64,000 nt of DNA from Ligilactobacillus faecis (lineage in GTDB: Bacteria; Bacillota; Bacilli; Lactobacillales; Lactobacillaceae): positions 1,903,501 to 1,967,500 of the forward strand of contig NZ_CP123639.1 of the NCBI RefSeq assembly GCF_029889745.1, in the 5' to 3' direction. The number at the start of each line of letters is the position of its first letter. Positions within the stretch are counted from its first letter, which is position 1. The notes beneath the pieces are model-generated. The model searched no databases. It was not told the origin of the DNA and saw only the letters and a list, made by a program, of their open reading frames with translations. Shown in pieces: positions 28,906 to 37,907 of this stretch. A program made the position numbers and the translations under genes.

Positions 28906-28961
28906 AAAAGGTCTGGGAAACGCGTTTATTTGCAACGTTCATAAATATCTTGAATAAAGAT

Positions 28962-28989
28962 AAGAGGAATGCAGTGTACATCCTTTTTT
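28962..28989 (+). terminator. Probable terminator after the 219-residue gene
   Basis: AGAGGAATG pairs imperfectly with ACATCCT (one bulge), followed by TTTTTT. Confidence 0.4.
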
Positions 28990-29037
28990 ACTATAAAGAA
29001 AAAATTTTGAAGATAGATTTAAAGTGATGGAGGACAA

Positions 29038-29100
29038 ATGAGCTCTTTATTTACTTTTTATACATACGCCAAACGCTTGATTTATTTTGTTGTTGTTTGA
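29038..29100 (+). CDS. 20-residue small ORF with strong ribosome-binding site
   Basis: ATG 29038 is preceded by TGGAGGACAA, an excellent site. The 20-residue product MSSLFTFYTYAKRLIYFVVV is hydrophobic and rich in Phe, Tyr and Val with two basic residues, and the stop is followed six bases later by an intrinsic terminator. It could be a leader peptide, a small membrane peptide or a type I toxin-like peptide. No downstream co-directional gene exists for an attenuation role. Coding status is unproven. Confidence 0.4.
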   Translation: MSSLFTFYTYAKRLIYFVVV

Positions 29101-29105
29101 TACTT

Positions 29106-29133
29106 AAAGACGCCAATGTTAGGCGTCTTTTTT
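29106..29133 (+). terminator. Terminator after the 20-residue ORF
   Basis: AAAGACGCC pairs perfectly with GGCGTCTTT around AATGTTA, then TTT. Confidence 0.8.
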
Positions 29134-29209
29134 AGTATTGACCTAATAGCTATTTTCATCAAGTTTAATAATTCTTCGTCAGGGGACATTGGGATGAGTC
29201 ATGTACACT

Positions 29210-29780
29210 TTAAACGATCTTAAAGGAAAATTTAGCATCGTTAACATCCCATTGAAAATGTGAGGGTACCTCAAAAACGTAGATCTGGTCGGCATTGATG
29301 AGTTGGGAAGTTACTGATTCTCTAGCTAGTGGGGAGGCAGGGATAGTATACGTATTTTTAGGAAAGTCTGTAGTGATCTCTCCCATTGCATTTTGCCCAC
29401 TAACATCGGTCACAAATAATTTCTTAGAAAGATCATCAGCTCTTCAGTTGAATATTGGCGGGCAACGATTTATAGTATGCAACTAGCGCCTGTTCTTTAG
29501 TTGCAGTCTGACCAGTATAGCGATCGACTGTTGTTTGTAGTTTGGCGATCTCGGCTGGGAGATCTTTACTTTCTGTAGTGCCACTTGTGCTAGCAGTCGA
29601 ACTGGAACTTTCAGCCTCAGGCATTATTAATTTTGTTTTTTTAGCACTTGACCTACCGCTAGTGCTCTGTTGTGTTGTCTGTTGTTCGATTTGAGTCAGT
29701 GTTTTCTTTTCGGTAGTCCCACAACCTGTTAAGAAAAGTGAACTAAGTAAAATTATGCTACTTGTTTTTAAAAGGTTCAT
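29210..29780 (-). pseudogene. Secreted lipoprotein, frameshifted
   Basis: The minus-strand frame begins with a lipoprotein signal peptide and lipobox LFLTGC (Cys at about residue 20). A long Ser/Thr/Gln-rich linker follows, then a short domain starting near AEIAKLQTTVDRYTG. At about 29437 a single-base shift ends the frame (NIQLKS stop). The other frame continues as RADDLSKKLFVTDVSGQ and on to 29210. Joined, they give a protein of about 188 residues. Either the shift is real decay or a sequencing error. The function is unknown. Confidence 0.6.
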
Positions 29781-29876
29781 TTAAATTTTCCCCCATCTAA
29801 ATTAGTGAACGCTACAAATGAACGCGTCTGAGTTGGTTATAACGATTTATTTCTAAGTTTAAAAAAGCTTTATCTT

Positions 29877-29909
29877 AACTTCCGCAAATTAACATTAGCG
29901 GAAGTTGAT
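29877..29909. repeat. Hairpin in the lipoprotein-NUDIX spacer
   Basis: AACTTCCGC pairs with GCGGAAGTT around a 13-base loop, in a region between divergent genes. Neither side has a T run, so it is more likely an operator or structured leader than a terminator. Confidence 0.35.
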
Positions 29910-29963
29910 TGGAAAAAGCGAAAAAAACTCGCACAGTAACTTCTTTTTATGTATAATATAAGA

Positions 29964-30042
29964 ATGTCAGTTCGCATCTGGAAATAAAGTAACTTTAAAT
30001 CGATCTAAAAAATAACTAGTGCGTTGAGCAACGCACTTTTTT
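29964..30042 (+). ncRNA. Weak small-RNA candidate before the NUDIX gene
   Basis: A TATAAT box at about 29953 is followed by about 55 non-coding bases and a clean terminator, AGTGCGTT / AACGCACT with TTTTTT (30018-30042). No ORF is present. No good -35 is visible, so the unit is uncertain; the hairpin itself is convincing. Confidence 0.3.
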
Positions 30043-30168
30043 GATTTCTTAAAAAAGATGTTTAAGATATCGTTTGATATTTTGCAATAAGATTGATAAT
30101 CTATTAACTAGATGATGAACGCTGCGTTTAAACGCGTTTCTCAGCAGTGGTTAGAAAGGGTGTTTTTT

Positions 30169-30606
30169 ATGCCACGAACAGAAAAAGTTGAACTGACTAA
30201 TATGTGTTTACTCCAAGTTGGAGATGAGATATTAGTCGAAGACCGCCAGAAGAAAGTTTGGCCAGGGATCACCTTCCCGGGAGGCCACATTGAGGCATAC
30301 GAATCGTTTCATCAAGCGATGATCCGAGAATTTTTTGAAGAAACTGGTTTGACTCTACAAGATCCTAAGCTTTGCGGGATCAAACAATTTTTTTATGAAG
30401 ATATCCGTTACATAGTTTTATTATATAAAGCAACGAAGTTTTCAGGTGAACTCAGATCTTCAAATGAAGGTAAAGTTTTTTGGATCAAACAAGATGAACT
30501 GTTGAAGCAAAAATTGGCAGCTACATTTGATGAGATGTATCGCGTCTTTGTTAATGACGAGTTATCTGAGATCTATCAAACGATCGGTGAGATCAAATTA
30601 TTTTAG
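30169..30606 (+). CDS. NUDIX hydrolase (8-oxo-dGTP diphosphatase-like)
   Basis: The 145-residue protein carries a full Nudix box at about residues 41-63, beginning GGHIEAYESFHQAMIREF and continuing FEETGL, with the metal-binding REFFEE core. Such MutT-like enzymes cleave nucleoside diphosphates linked to another moiety, often damaged dNTPs. An in-frame ATG at 30112 exists, but AGAAAGGGTG fits ATG 30169. It lies 16 bases before parE and is probably co-transcribed with parE-parC. Confidence 0.87.
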   Translation: MPRTEKVELTNMCLLQVGDEILVEDRQKKVWPGITFPGGHIEAYESFHQAMIREFFEETGLTLQDPKLCGIKQFFYEDIRYIVLLYKATKFSGELRSSNEGKVFWIKQDELLKQKLAATFDEMYRVFVNDELSEIYQTIGEIKLF

Positions 30607-30621
30607 TGAGGAAAGAGTAAT

Positions 30622-32595
30622 ATGAGTAATATCAAATATGGCGACGATTCGATCCAAGTTTTAAAAGGTTTAGAAGCAGTTCGAAAAAGACCAGGGATGT
30701 ATATTGGATCGACTGATAGTCGTGGCCTGCACCATTTAGTTTATGAGATCGTGGACAATGCCGTCGACGAGGCACTCTCGGGATATGGTAAAGAGATCGA
30801 CGTTACGATCCACCCTGACGATTCGATCACAGTTGTTGATTATGGGCGGGGAATGCCAGTCGGGATGCACGCAATGGGAATCCCAACTGTCGAAGTTATC
30901 TTTACTGTTTTACACGCTGGGGGAAAATTTGGCCAAGGCGACTATAAAACTTCTGGCGGGCTTCACGGTGTGGGGGCCTCAGTTGTTAATGCACTTTCTG
31001 CATCCCTAACGGTCAATACTGTTCGCGATGGGATCGAATATGAAGAAGACTTTATCAACGGCGGTCAACCAGTCGGAACATTAAAAAAGATCGGCAAAAC
31101 TAAAAAGAACAGTGGGACGACCGTTACATTCAAACCTGATCCAGAGATCTTTTCAACGACACATTTTAATTACGATACTTTAGCGGAACGATTACGCGAA
31201 TCAGCCTTTCTTTTAAAAGGTGTTAAGATCGTTTTGACAGATGAACGGACAGCAACACAAGATATCTTTTTCTTTGAAGAAGGGATCAAAGAATTCGTTA
31301 GTTACCTAAATGAAGATAAAGATACTTTAGGCGACGTTATGTATTTTGAAGGACAAAAAGATGGTGTCGAAGTTGAAGTTGCCGGGCAATATAATGATGG
31401 TTATTCAGAAAACATCATGTCTTTTGTCAATAACGTACGGACTAAAGACGGTGGAACACATGAAGCTGGGATGAAAGCCGCTTGGACTAAGGCTTTTAAT
31501 GAATATGCGCGGAAAGTTGGACTTTTAAAAGAAAAAGATAAAAATCTCGAAGGTAGCGACGTGCGGGAAGGATTATCAGCGATCGTTTCCGTGCGGATCC
31601 CCGAAGAACTACTTCAATTTGAAGGTCAAACTAAAGGAAAATTAGGAACGCCTGAAGCACGAACGATCGTCGATAATATCGTAAACGAGCAACTAACTTA
31701 TTATCTTTTAGAAAACGGAGATTTTGCCAAAGACCTTGTCAAAAAATCACTCAAAGCACGCGAAGCGCGGGAAGCAGCACGAAAAGCCCGGGATGAAAGT
31801 CGAAATGGTAAAAAACGGCAAAAAAAAGATCGTTTGCTCTCAGGTAAATTGACACCGGCACAATCGCGAAATGCTAAGAAAAATGAACTTTTCTTAGTCG
31901 AAGGTGATTCAGCTGGTGGTTCTGCTAAACAAGGGCGGGACCGTAAATTCCAAGCGATCTTACCTCTGCGAGGCAAAGTCTTGAACACGGAAAAAGCTAA
32001 ACTGCAAGATATTTTAAAAAATGAAGAGATCAACACAATGATCTACACGATCGGTGCTGGTGTCGGAGCTGAGTTTGAATTAGAAGATGCTAATTACGAT
32101 AAGATCATCATCATGACCGACGCAGATACAGATGGTGCGCATATCCAAACTCTATTATTAACATTTTTCTATAAATATATGCGCCCGATGATCAATGCAG
32201 GACGTATTTATATCGCTTTACCACCACTTTACAAGTTGCAAAAAAATGTTAATAAGAAACTTCAAGTGCGCTACGCTTGGACTGATGACGAACTCAAAGT
32301 TCAAGCAAAAGCAATGGGGAAAGGCTATTCACTTCAGCGTTTTAAAGGTTTAGGTGAAATGAATGCCGATCAACTTTGGGAAACAACGATGAACCCTGAG
32401 ACCCGAACGCTTGTGCGCGTAAAGATCGAAAACGATGCTTTAGCAGAAAAACGGGTCACGACTTTGATGGGCGATAAAGTTGAACCGCGACGCAAATGGA
32501 TCGAAAAAAACGTCCAATTTACTTTAGAAGAAGACGGCAGCTTACTCGACACGACACTCGCAACCAATGCACACCAAGAAGTAGAAAATAGTTAG
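30622..32595 (+). CDS. parE: DNA topoisomerase IV subunit B
   Basis: The ATPase subunit of topoisomerase IV, which decatenates daughter chromosomes. The 657-residue protein has the GHKL ATPase domain (YEIVDNAVDEALSG; GGLHGVGASVVNALS; QTKGKLG) and the TOPRIM region (LVEGDSAGGSAKQGRDRKFQ; DADTDGAHI). Followed by parC with a 15-base gap, which identifies it as ParE rather than GyrB. It starts after GAGGAAAGAG. Full length. Confidence 0.95.
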   Translation: MSNIKYGDDSIQVLKGLEAVRKRPGMYIGSTDSRGLHHLVYEIVDNAVDEALSGYGKEIDVTIHPDDSITVVDYGRGMPVGMHAMGIPTVEVIFTVLHAGGKFGQGDYKTSGGLHGVGASVVNALSASLTVNTVRDGIEYEEDFINGGQPVGTLKKIGKTKKNSGTTVTFKPDPEIFSTTHFNYDTLAERLRESAFLLKGVKIVLTDERTATQDIFFFEEGIKEFVSYLNEDKDTLGDVMYFEGQKDGVEVEVAGQYNDGYSENIMSFVNNVRTKDGGTHEAGMKAAWTKAFNEYARKVGLLKEKDKNLEGSDVREGLSAIVSVRIPEELLQFEGQTKGKLGTPEARTIVDNIVNEQLTYYLLENGDFAKDLVKKSLKAREAREAARKARDESRNGKKRQKKDRLLSGKLTPAQSRNAKKNELFLVEGDSAGGSAKQGRDRKFQAILPLRGKVLNTEKAKLQDILKNEEINTMIYTIGAGVGAEFELEDANYDKIIIMTDADTDGAHIQTLLLTFFYKYMRPMINAGRIYIALPPLYKLQKNVNKKLQVRYAWTDDELKVQAKAMGKGYSLQRFKGLGEMNADQLWETTMNPETRTLVRVKIENDALAEKRVTTLMGDKVEPRRKWIEKNVQFTLEEDGSLLDTTLATNAHQEVENS

Positions 32596-32610
32596 GAGTT
32601 TATATTGTAG

Positions 32611-35058
32611 ATGGTAGAACAAAATATTCAAGAACTCTCGCTTGAAGCTGTGATGGGAGAACGATTTGGACGTTACTCAAAATACATTATTCAAGAACGA
32701 GCTTTACCTGATATTCGCGATGGACTAAAGCCTGTGCAACGGCGGATCTTATATGCGATGAATGAGGACCATAATACTTTTGATAAGCCGTTTAGAAAAT
32801 CAGCTAAATCAGTCGGAAATGTTATGGGTAATTATCATCCCCACGGAGATAGTTCGATCTATGAAGCAATGGTCCGCTTGAGTCAAACTTGGAAATTACG
32901 CGAACCGCTGATCGAAATGCACGGAAATAATGGTTCGATGGACGGGGATCCACCAGCAGCAATGCGTTATACAGAAGCGCGTCTATCGCAGATCGCAGCG
33001 GAAATGTTAAAAGATATCGATAAAGAAACAGTGGAAATGGTTTTAAATTTCGATGATACTGAATATGAACCAACTGTTTTGCCTGCTCGTTTCCCCAATC
33101 TTTTAGTCAATGGTGCAACAGGGATCTCGGCGGGTTATGCAACTGAGATCCCCACACATAATTTGACTGAAACGATCGAGGCGACGATCTATTTGATGAA
33201 GCATCCCGATGCTACTTTAGACGAGTTGATGCAATTTATCAAAGGTCCTGATTTCCCAACTGGCGGGATCTTGCAAGGATTAGATGGTATCAAAAAAGCT
33301 TATGAAACTGGTCGCGGAAAGGCAATGTTACGCGCTAAAACGGCTACCGAAAGTCTACGCGGTGGCAAAGCTCAACTTGTTATCACTGAGATCCCTTATG
33401 AAGTCAATAAAGCTGTTCTTGTTAAAAAGATCGATGAGATCCGTTTACTAAAGAAAGTTGAAGGGATCGCAGAAGTTCGGGATGAAAGTGACCGTGATGG
33501 GTTACGGATCGTTGTTGAATTGAAGAAAAATGCTAATGCAACCGGGATCTTGAATTACCTTTTCAAGAACACTGATCTTCAGATCTCGTATAATTTCAAT
33601 ATGGTCGCGATCGATCATAAACGCCCTAAACATGTAGGTTTAAAGCAGATCTTAGCTTCTTATCTTGAACATCAACGTAGCGTAACGACTAAAAGAACTC
33701 GTTATGAGTTGACTAAAGCTAAAAAGCGTGAACATATCGTCGCTGGTCTGATCAAAGCACTTTCGATCCTTGATCAAGTCATTCAAACGATCCGAGCTTC
33801 AAAAAATAAAAAAGATGCGACTAAAAATTTGATGACAGCCTATGCTTTTACTGAAAAACAGGCTGAGGCGATCGTTTCTTTACAATTATATCGTTTGACT
33901 AATACTGATGTTACTGAACTCAAAAAAGAAGCTGAAATACTTGCTAAAGAGATCGCACGATTTGAAAAGATCTTAGCTGAGCCAAAACAACTCGATAAAG
34001 TGATCCAAAGTGAATTAAAAGCTTTAGGTAAAAAATATGCTTCTCCACGTCAAACAGAGATCCAAGAAAAGATCGAATCTTTGAAGATCGAAACTGAAGT
34101 GATGGTCGCTCAAGAAGATGTTATCGTCCAAGTTTCACGTGATGGTTATGTCAAACGCTCCTCACTGCGTTCTTTCAATGCTTCTGATGAACATGATAAC
34201 GGCTTACGGGATGACGATGAAACGATCTTACAATCAACAGTCAACACGCTAGACCATCTCTACATCTTTACTAATAAAGGCAACCTTATCTATCGTCCTG
34301 TCCATGAGATCACTGAAGCACGCTTTAAAGATACAGGTGAACATTTATCACAAACGGTAGGGCTCGATGCTGATGAAGTCGTTATTGCAGCTAAAGTCTT
34401 CAAAGAGCTCAAAGCTCCTGGAAGCTTTATCTTTGCAACTAAAGAAGGTCTTATCAAACAAACGCTTGTGACAGAATTGACCCCGGGGAGAACATACAAA
34501 TCACGGGCTAGTCGCTATATCACACTAAAAACAATCACCGATGAAGTTATTAGCTTGCACTACCTTGAAAAAGTAACTTCACAGCAGATCGTTTGTACAT
34601 CATATAACGGCTATGGCCTTCGTTACTTAGTAGAAGAGATCCCTACGACAGGAGCAAGAGCTGCTGGTGTTAAATGTATGGATCTCCGAAACGATCATTT
34701 GACTGCGGTCTTAGTCGTTACTGAAGACGATGCGTTGGGGATCTTGACGACACGTGCGTCCTTTAAGAAAATGAAAGTAACTGAGATCCCGTTGACTTCT
34801 CGGGCGCGTCGTGGAGTTCAGATCTTACGTGAGATCAAAAATAAAAATCAACATCGGATCTTTTATGCATTTAAAATCACGCCTGATCAGCTTTTAACAA
34901 TCACAACGACTAAAGAGCTTTCTTTTGAAGTTAGACCAGAGGAGAGTCACTTCAATGAACGTTATTCAAATGGTGTTTATGTCTTTAGCTTCCAAAATGA
35001 CGGTGAACCTAAGGCAGTTCACTTGAGCATCCGACCACTAGAAAATAACGAAGAATAA
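32611..35058 (+). CDS. parC: DNA topoisomerase IV subunit A
   Basis: The DNA-breaking subunit, 815 residues. The catalytic tyrosine is in AAMRYTEARLS, and the winged-helix region and C-terminal beta-pinwheel repeats follow. The quinolone-resistance-determining region reads HPHGDSSIYEAM, keeping the serine (about residue 81) and glutamate (about 85) that are altered in fluoroquinolone-resistant strains, so it looks wild type there. The ATG lies 12 bases after AGGAG. It forms an operon with parE. Confidence 0.95.
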   Translation: MVEQNIQELSLEAVMGERFGRYSKYIIQERALPDIRDGLKPVQRRILYAMNEDHNTFDKPFRKSAKSVGNVMGNYHPHGDSSIYEAMVRLSQTWKLREPLIEMHGNNGSMDGDPPAAMRYTEARLSQIAAEMLKDIDKETVEMVLNFDDTEYEPTVLPARFPNLLVNGATGISAGYATEIPTHNLTETIEATIYLMKHPDATLDELMQFIKGPDFPTGGILQGLDGIKKAYETGRGKAMLRAKTATESLRGGKAQLVITEIPYEVNKAVLVKKIDEIRLLKKVEGIAEVRDESDRDGLRIVVELKKNANATGILNYLFKNTDLQISYNFNMVAIDHKRPKHVGLKQILASYLEHQRSVTTKRTRYELTKAKKREHIVAGLIKALSILDQVIQTIRASKNKKDATKNLMTAYAFTEKQAEAIVSLQLYRLTNTDVTELKKEAEILAKEIARFEKILAEPKQLDKVIQSELKALGKKYASPRQTEIQEKIESLKIETEVMVAQEDVIVQVSRDGYVKRSSLRSFNASDEHDNGLRDDDETILQSTVNTLDHLYIFTNKGNLIYRPVHEITEARFKDTGEHLSQTVGLDADEVVIAAKVFKELKAPGSFIFATKEGLIKQTLVTELTPGRTYKSRASRYITLKTITDEVISLHYLEKVTSQQIVCTSYNGYGLRYLVEEIPTTGARAAGVKCMDLRNDHLTAVLVVTEDDALGILTTRASFKKMKVTEIPLTSRARRGVQILREIKNKNQHRIFYAFKITPDQLLTITTTKELSFEVRPEESHFNERYSNGVYVFSFQNDGEPKAVHLSIRPLENNEE

Positions 35059-35096
35059 AAAATGTGCATCCCATTAGCCAGGGATGCACATTTTTT
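35057..35096. terminator. Bidirectional terminator between parC and rqcH
   Basis: AAAATGTGCATCCC pairs with GGGATGCACATTTT; T-rich tracts lie on both sides, serving the two convergent genes. Confidence 0.85.
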
Positions 35097-36786
35097 ATTT
35101 TGAACTGAGTTGTTCGACAAGCTCTTCTTCTGGCGTAACATAAAGTGTCTTTTGACCTTCATAGATCACATAGCCTGGTTTAGCTCCGTTAGGCTTTTTG
35201 ATATGCCGTACTTGAACGTAATCGACCGGTACGTTAGCCGAGTTTTGAGCTTTTGAGAAATAAGCCGCTAATTTAGCAGCTTCCAGCAGTGTTTCGTCTG
35301 TTGGTGTCTTAGAACAAACGATCACATGCGAACCTGGGATGTCTTTAGTGTGTAACCAATAGTAGTTTTTGTTTGCTGTTTTCAAAGTCAAACGATCATT
35401 TTGTAAGTTATTTTTACCAACTAAGATCTCAGTCCCGTCAGTTGCTTTAAAAATAGTTGGTCGACTGACTTTACTCTTGACGCGTGCTTTTTGTTTTGGA
35501 TCAGCCTTTAAGTAACCTTCATTTTCTAATTCTAATTTGATATCATCTAGGTCACTAGGAACGGCTAATTCGATCTGGGCTTTGATCCCTTCAAGATAGT
35601 CGAGCTCTTGCTTGGTTAAAGTTAGTTGTTCTTTGAGATGGGCGATCGCATTTTTAAGCTTTTGGTATTTTTTAAAATACTTTTGAGCATTTTGAGCTGG
35701 TGTCAATTGTGGCGAAAGTGCGATCGTGACTTTTTTTTCATTATCATAATAATTTGGTAGCGTGATCTCACTTTGTTTGGGGCGGACTTGATAAAGATAA
35801 GTCGTTAAAAGTTCGCCTTTGACTCGATAACTGTCAGCTTTAGCGGTCGCTTTGAGTTCGTTTTCTAACTTGCCAAGCTTCTTTTTATTTTTTTGAAGTT
35901 CTTTTTTGATCACATGGATCAATTTGGCACCCTTTTGAGCGACACGATCGCGTAAAGCCCGTTCTTTATAGTAGTTATCTAATAAGGTACTTAAGTTTGT
36001 AAAAGTTTTTTCAGTCTGAAATCGTGGAAAAATACTAAAAGCTAATTTGTTATTTTCTAAATATAAATTAGGAACAGGCTTTTTTGTATAAGCCAAAAAC
36101 TCAGCTACTACTTGCTCAGGGGCTTTTGCTCCATGAAACATCTTAGCCAATGTCAAAGCAGAGCTCTTACTTAAGCCTTGGTAATTTTTGACCAAGTTAG
36201 AAGCTAAAACTTCTTGATTAGGATAGAGTCTTAATAACTCTAAATAATATTTGCTCGTATCAGTAAATAGATCTAATTTAGTTTGCTTGGGAGGCGTTTG
36301 GTAAGTTGCTCCAGGTAACAATGTGCGATACCGATTTTGATCCATCCCAACATGCTTGACTGTATCGAGCACCCTATTCGTCATCTGATCGACTAAAATG
36401 ATATTACTATAACGTCCCATGATCTCAATACTTAATTTTAAAGGTAATTTATCACCTAATTCATTTCGCGTCATAAAATAAAGATCGATCACTCGGTCAC
36501 AAACGAGTTGTTCGATTTTTACTAATTTTGCTCCATCTAAATACTTGCGTAAGATCATTGTAAAATTAGTTGGAACAGGAGGATTAGTATAAGGGATGTC
36601 CGTTATTTGGACACGTGCATAGTTAGGGTGGGCCGAAAGTAAGAGCGAATGGTTTTTGCGATCTTTTCGGATCGTTATGATCACTTCATTTTGATAGGGT
36701 TGTGAAACTTTAGTGACGCGTCCATCTAAAATCAAGTTATTTAGTTCATTTACCATCGCGCGGGTAAAGATACCGTCAAATGCCAC
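35095..36786 (-). CDS. rqcH: Rqc2/RqcH-family ribosome quality control factor (FbpA/NEMF)
   Basis: Proteins of this family bind stalled 50S-peptidyl-tRNA complexes and add alanine tails; many are annotated as fibronectin-binding protein A. The 563-residue protein has the N-terminal NFACT-N domain beginning FDGIFTRAMVNEL, central coiled-coil helices (about residues 275-430), and the C-terminal NFACT-R domain with TKDIPGSHVIV near residue 500. I start at GTG 36786, seven bases after AAGGAGG; an upstream in-frame ATG lacks a site and adds a non-conserved tail. Convergent with parC. Confidence 0.9.
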   Translation of the reverse strand: MAFDGIFTRAMVNELNNLILDGRVTKVSQPYQNEVIITIRKDRKNHSLLLSAHPNYARVQITDIPYTNPPVPTNFTMILRKYLDGAKLVKIEQLVCDRVIDLYFMTRNELGDKLPLKLSIEIMGRYSNIILVDQMTNRVLDTVKHVGMDQNRYRTLLPGATYQTPPKQTKLDLFTDTSKYYLELLRLYPNQEVLASNLVKNYQGLSKSSALTLAKMFHGAKAPEQVVAEFLAYTKKPVPNLYLENNKLAFSIFPRFQTEKTFTNLSTLLDNYYKERALRDRVAQKGAKLIHVIKKELQKNKKKLGKLENELKATAKADSYRVKGELLTTYLYQVRPKQSEITLPNYYDNEKKVTIALSPQLTPAQNAQKYFKKYQKLKNAIAHLKEQLTLTKQELDYLEGIKAQIELAVPSDLDDIKLELENEGYLKADPKQKARVKSKVSRPTIFKATDGTEILVGKNNLQNDRLTLKTANKNYYWLHTKDIPGSHVIVCSKTPTDETLLEAAKLAAYFSKAQNSANVPVDYVQVRHIKKPNGAKPGYVIYEGQKTLYVTPEEELVEQLSSK

Positions 36787-36900
36787 AGAGATCCCTCCTT
36801 CATTAAAATATACAACTAACATTGTAGCTTTTATTTTTAAAAAGCGCAAAGTTCCCTAGTTGTTTTTCAGAAAAAAGTTATTTCAGATAAAATAAGATTT

Positions 36901-36938
36901 GCCTTTTGAGTAGGGGGGAGAAGCTAGAATCAAAAGGC
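36901..36938. repeat. Hairpin flanked by direct repeats in the rqcH-degV spacer
   Basis: GCCTTTTGA and TCAAAAGGC form a perfect nine-base stem with a purine-rich 20-base loop. ATAAGATTTGC occurs on both sides (about 36893 and 36951). It may be a regulatory site for the divergent genes or a small inserted element. Confidence 0.4.
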
Positions 36939-36990
36939 TATGTGTGGTATGATAAGATTTGCAATAATAATCAAAGTAGGTGTAATTTAT

Positions 36991-37854
36991 ATGAAAATAG
37001 CTGTTGTTACCGACAGTACAGCCTATCTAAGTCAAGAGCAGATCAAAGAAAATGATATCCATATTATTCCGATCCCATTTATCATTGATGGTAAAAGCTA
37101 TGACGAAGGCGTTGATATCACTACTGAAGAATTTTATGAAAAACTCCGGACATCAGAAACATTTCCAAGTACTTCTCAACCCCCAGTCGGAAAGTTGATC
37201 GAACTTTATGAATCATTAGGTGAACAAGGCTATGATGCTGTCATCAGTATCCATTTAGCAGGGACGATCTCAGGCTTAGTTCAAACACTTGAAACAGTCA
37301 AAGCTAGTGTTGATAACGTTACAGTCGTACCTGTTGATTCTGAGATCACTGTGATGTTGATGGGATGCTTAGCGATCGAGGCGGCCCGAATGGCCAAAGC
37401 AGGAAAAGACCTAGATGAGATCTTAGCTCGTTTAGAACATTTAAAGAGCACTGTTAATGAATATTTCGTCGTTGATGATCTCCAAAATCTTGTACGTGGC
37501 GGACGACTCTCAAATGCAGCCGCATTTGTCGGAAGTGTGTTGAAGATCAAACCGATCTTGACTTTTGATGATGAGACTGATAAGATCGTTGCTTTTGACA
37601 AAGTGCGCTCAAGTAAACGTGCTTTGAAACGTGTTGAAGATCTTTTTGAAGAAGCGATCACAGGTCTAGATTATCCGATCAAACTCTTTGTGATCCATGC
37701 TAATAACGAAGCGGCAGCTATTGAGTGGCGGGATAAGCTCGTTAAAAAGTTCCCAAATATCTCGATCGAGATCAGTTATTTTGGCCCAGTTATCGGGACG
37801 CATTTAGGTGAAAATGCTCTAGCTTTAGGCTGGATGGAAGATATTGATAAATAA
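36991..37854 (+). CDS. DegV-family fatty-acid-binding protein
   Basis: DegV/FakB proteins bind a fatty acid and present it to the FakA kinase for phospholipid synthesis. The 287-residue protein opens with KIAVVTDSTAYLS, has the SQPPVGKL loop near residue 58 and the ISIHLAGTISGL motif near 85, and the RGGRLSNAAAFVGS segment near 170. The frame is open from 36940, but the conserved domain begins directly at ATG 36991, preceded by AGGTG. A terminator follows. Confidence 0.9.
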   Translation: MKIAVVTDSTAYLSQEQIKENDIHIIPIPFIIDGKSYDEGVDITTEEFYEKLRTSETFPSTSQPPVGKLIELYESLGEQGYDAVISIHLAGTISGLVQTLETVKASVDNVTVVPVDSEITVMLMGCLAIEAARMAKAGKDLDEILARLEHLKSTVNEYFVVDDLQNLVRGGRLSNAAAFVGSVLKIKPILTFDDETDKIVAFDKVRSSKRALKRVEDLFEEAITGLDYPIKLFVIHANNEAAAIEWRDKLVKKFPNISIEISYFGPVIGTHLGENALALGWMEDIDK

Positions 37855-37860
37855 TTTTTG

Positions 37861-37892
37861 AAATGGATCGGGATCTCCCTATCCATTTTTTT
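37861..37892 (+). terminator. Terminator of the degV-family gene
   Basis: AAATGGATCGGGA pairs with TCCCTATCCATTT (one mismatch) and is followed by seven T. It lies immediately before the ribosome-binding site of the next gene, so it may also attenuate that gene. Confidence 0.7.
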
Positions 37893-37907
37893 GAGGAGGA
37901 ATTGATT

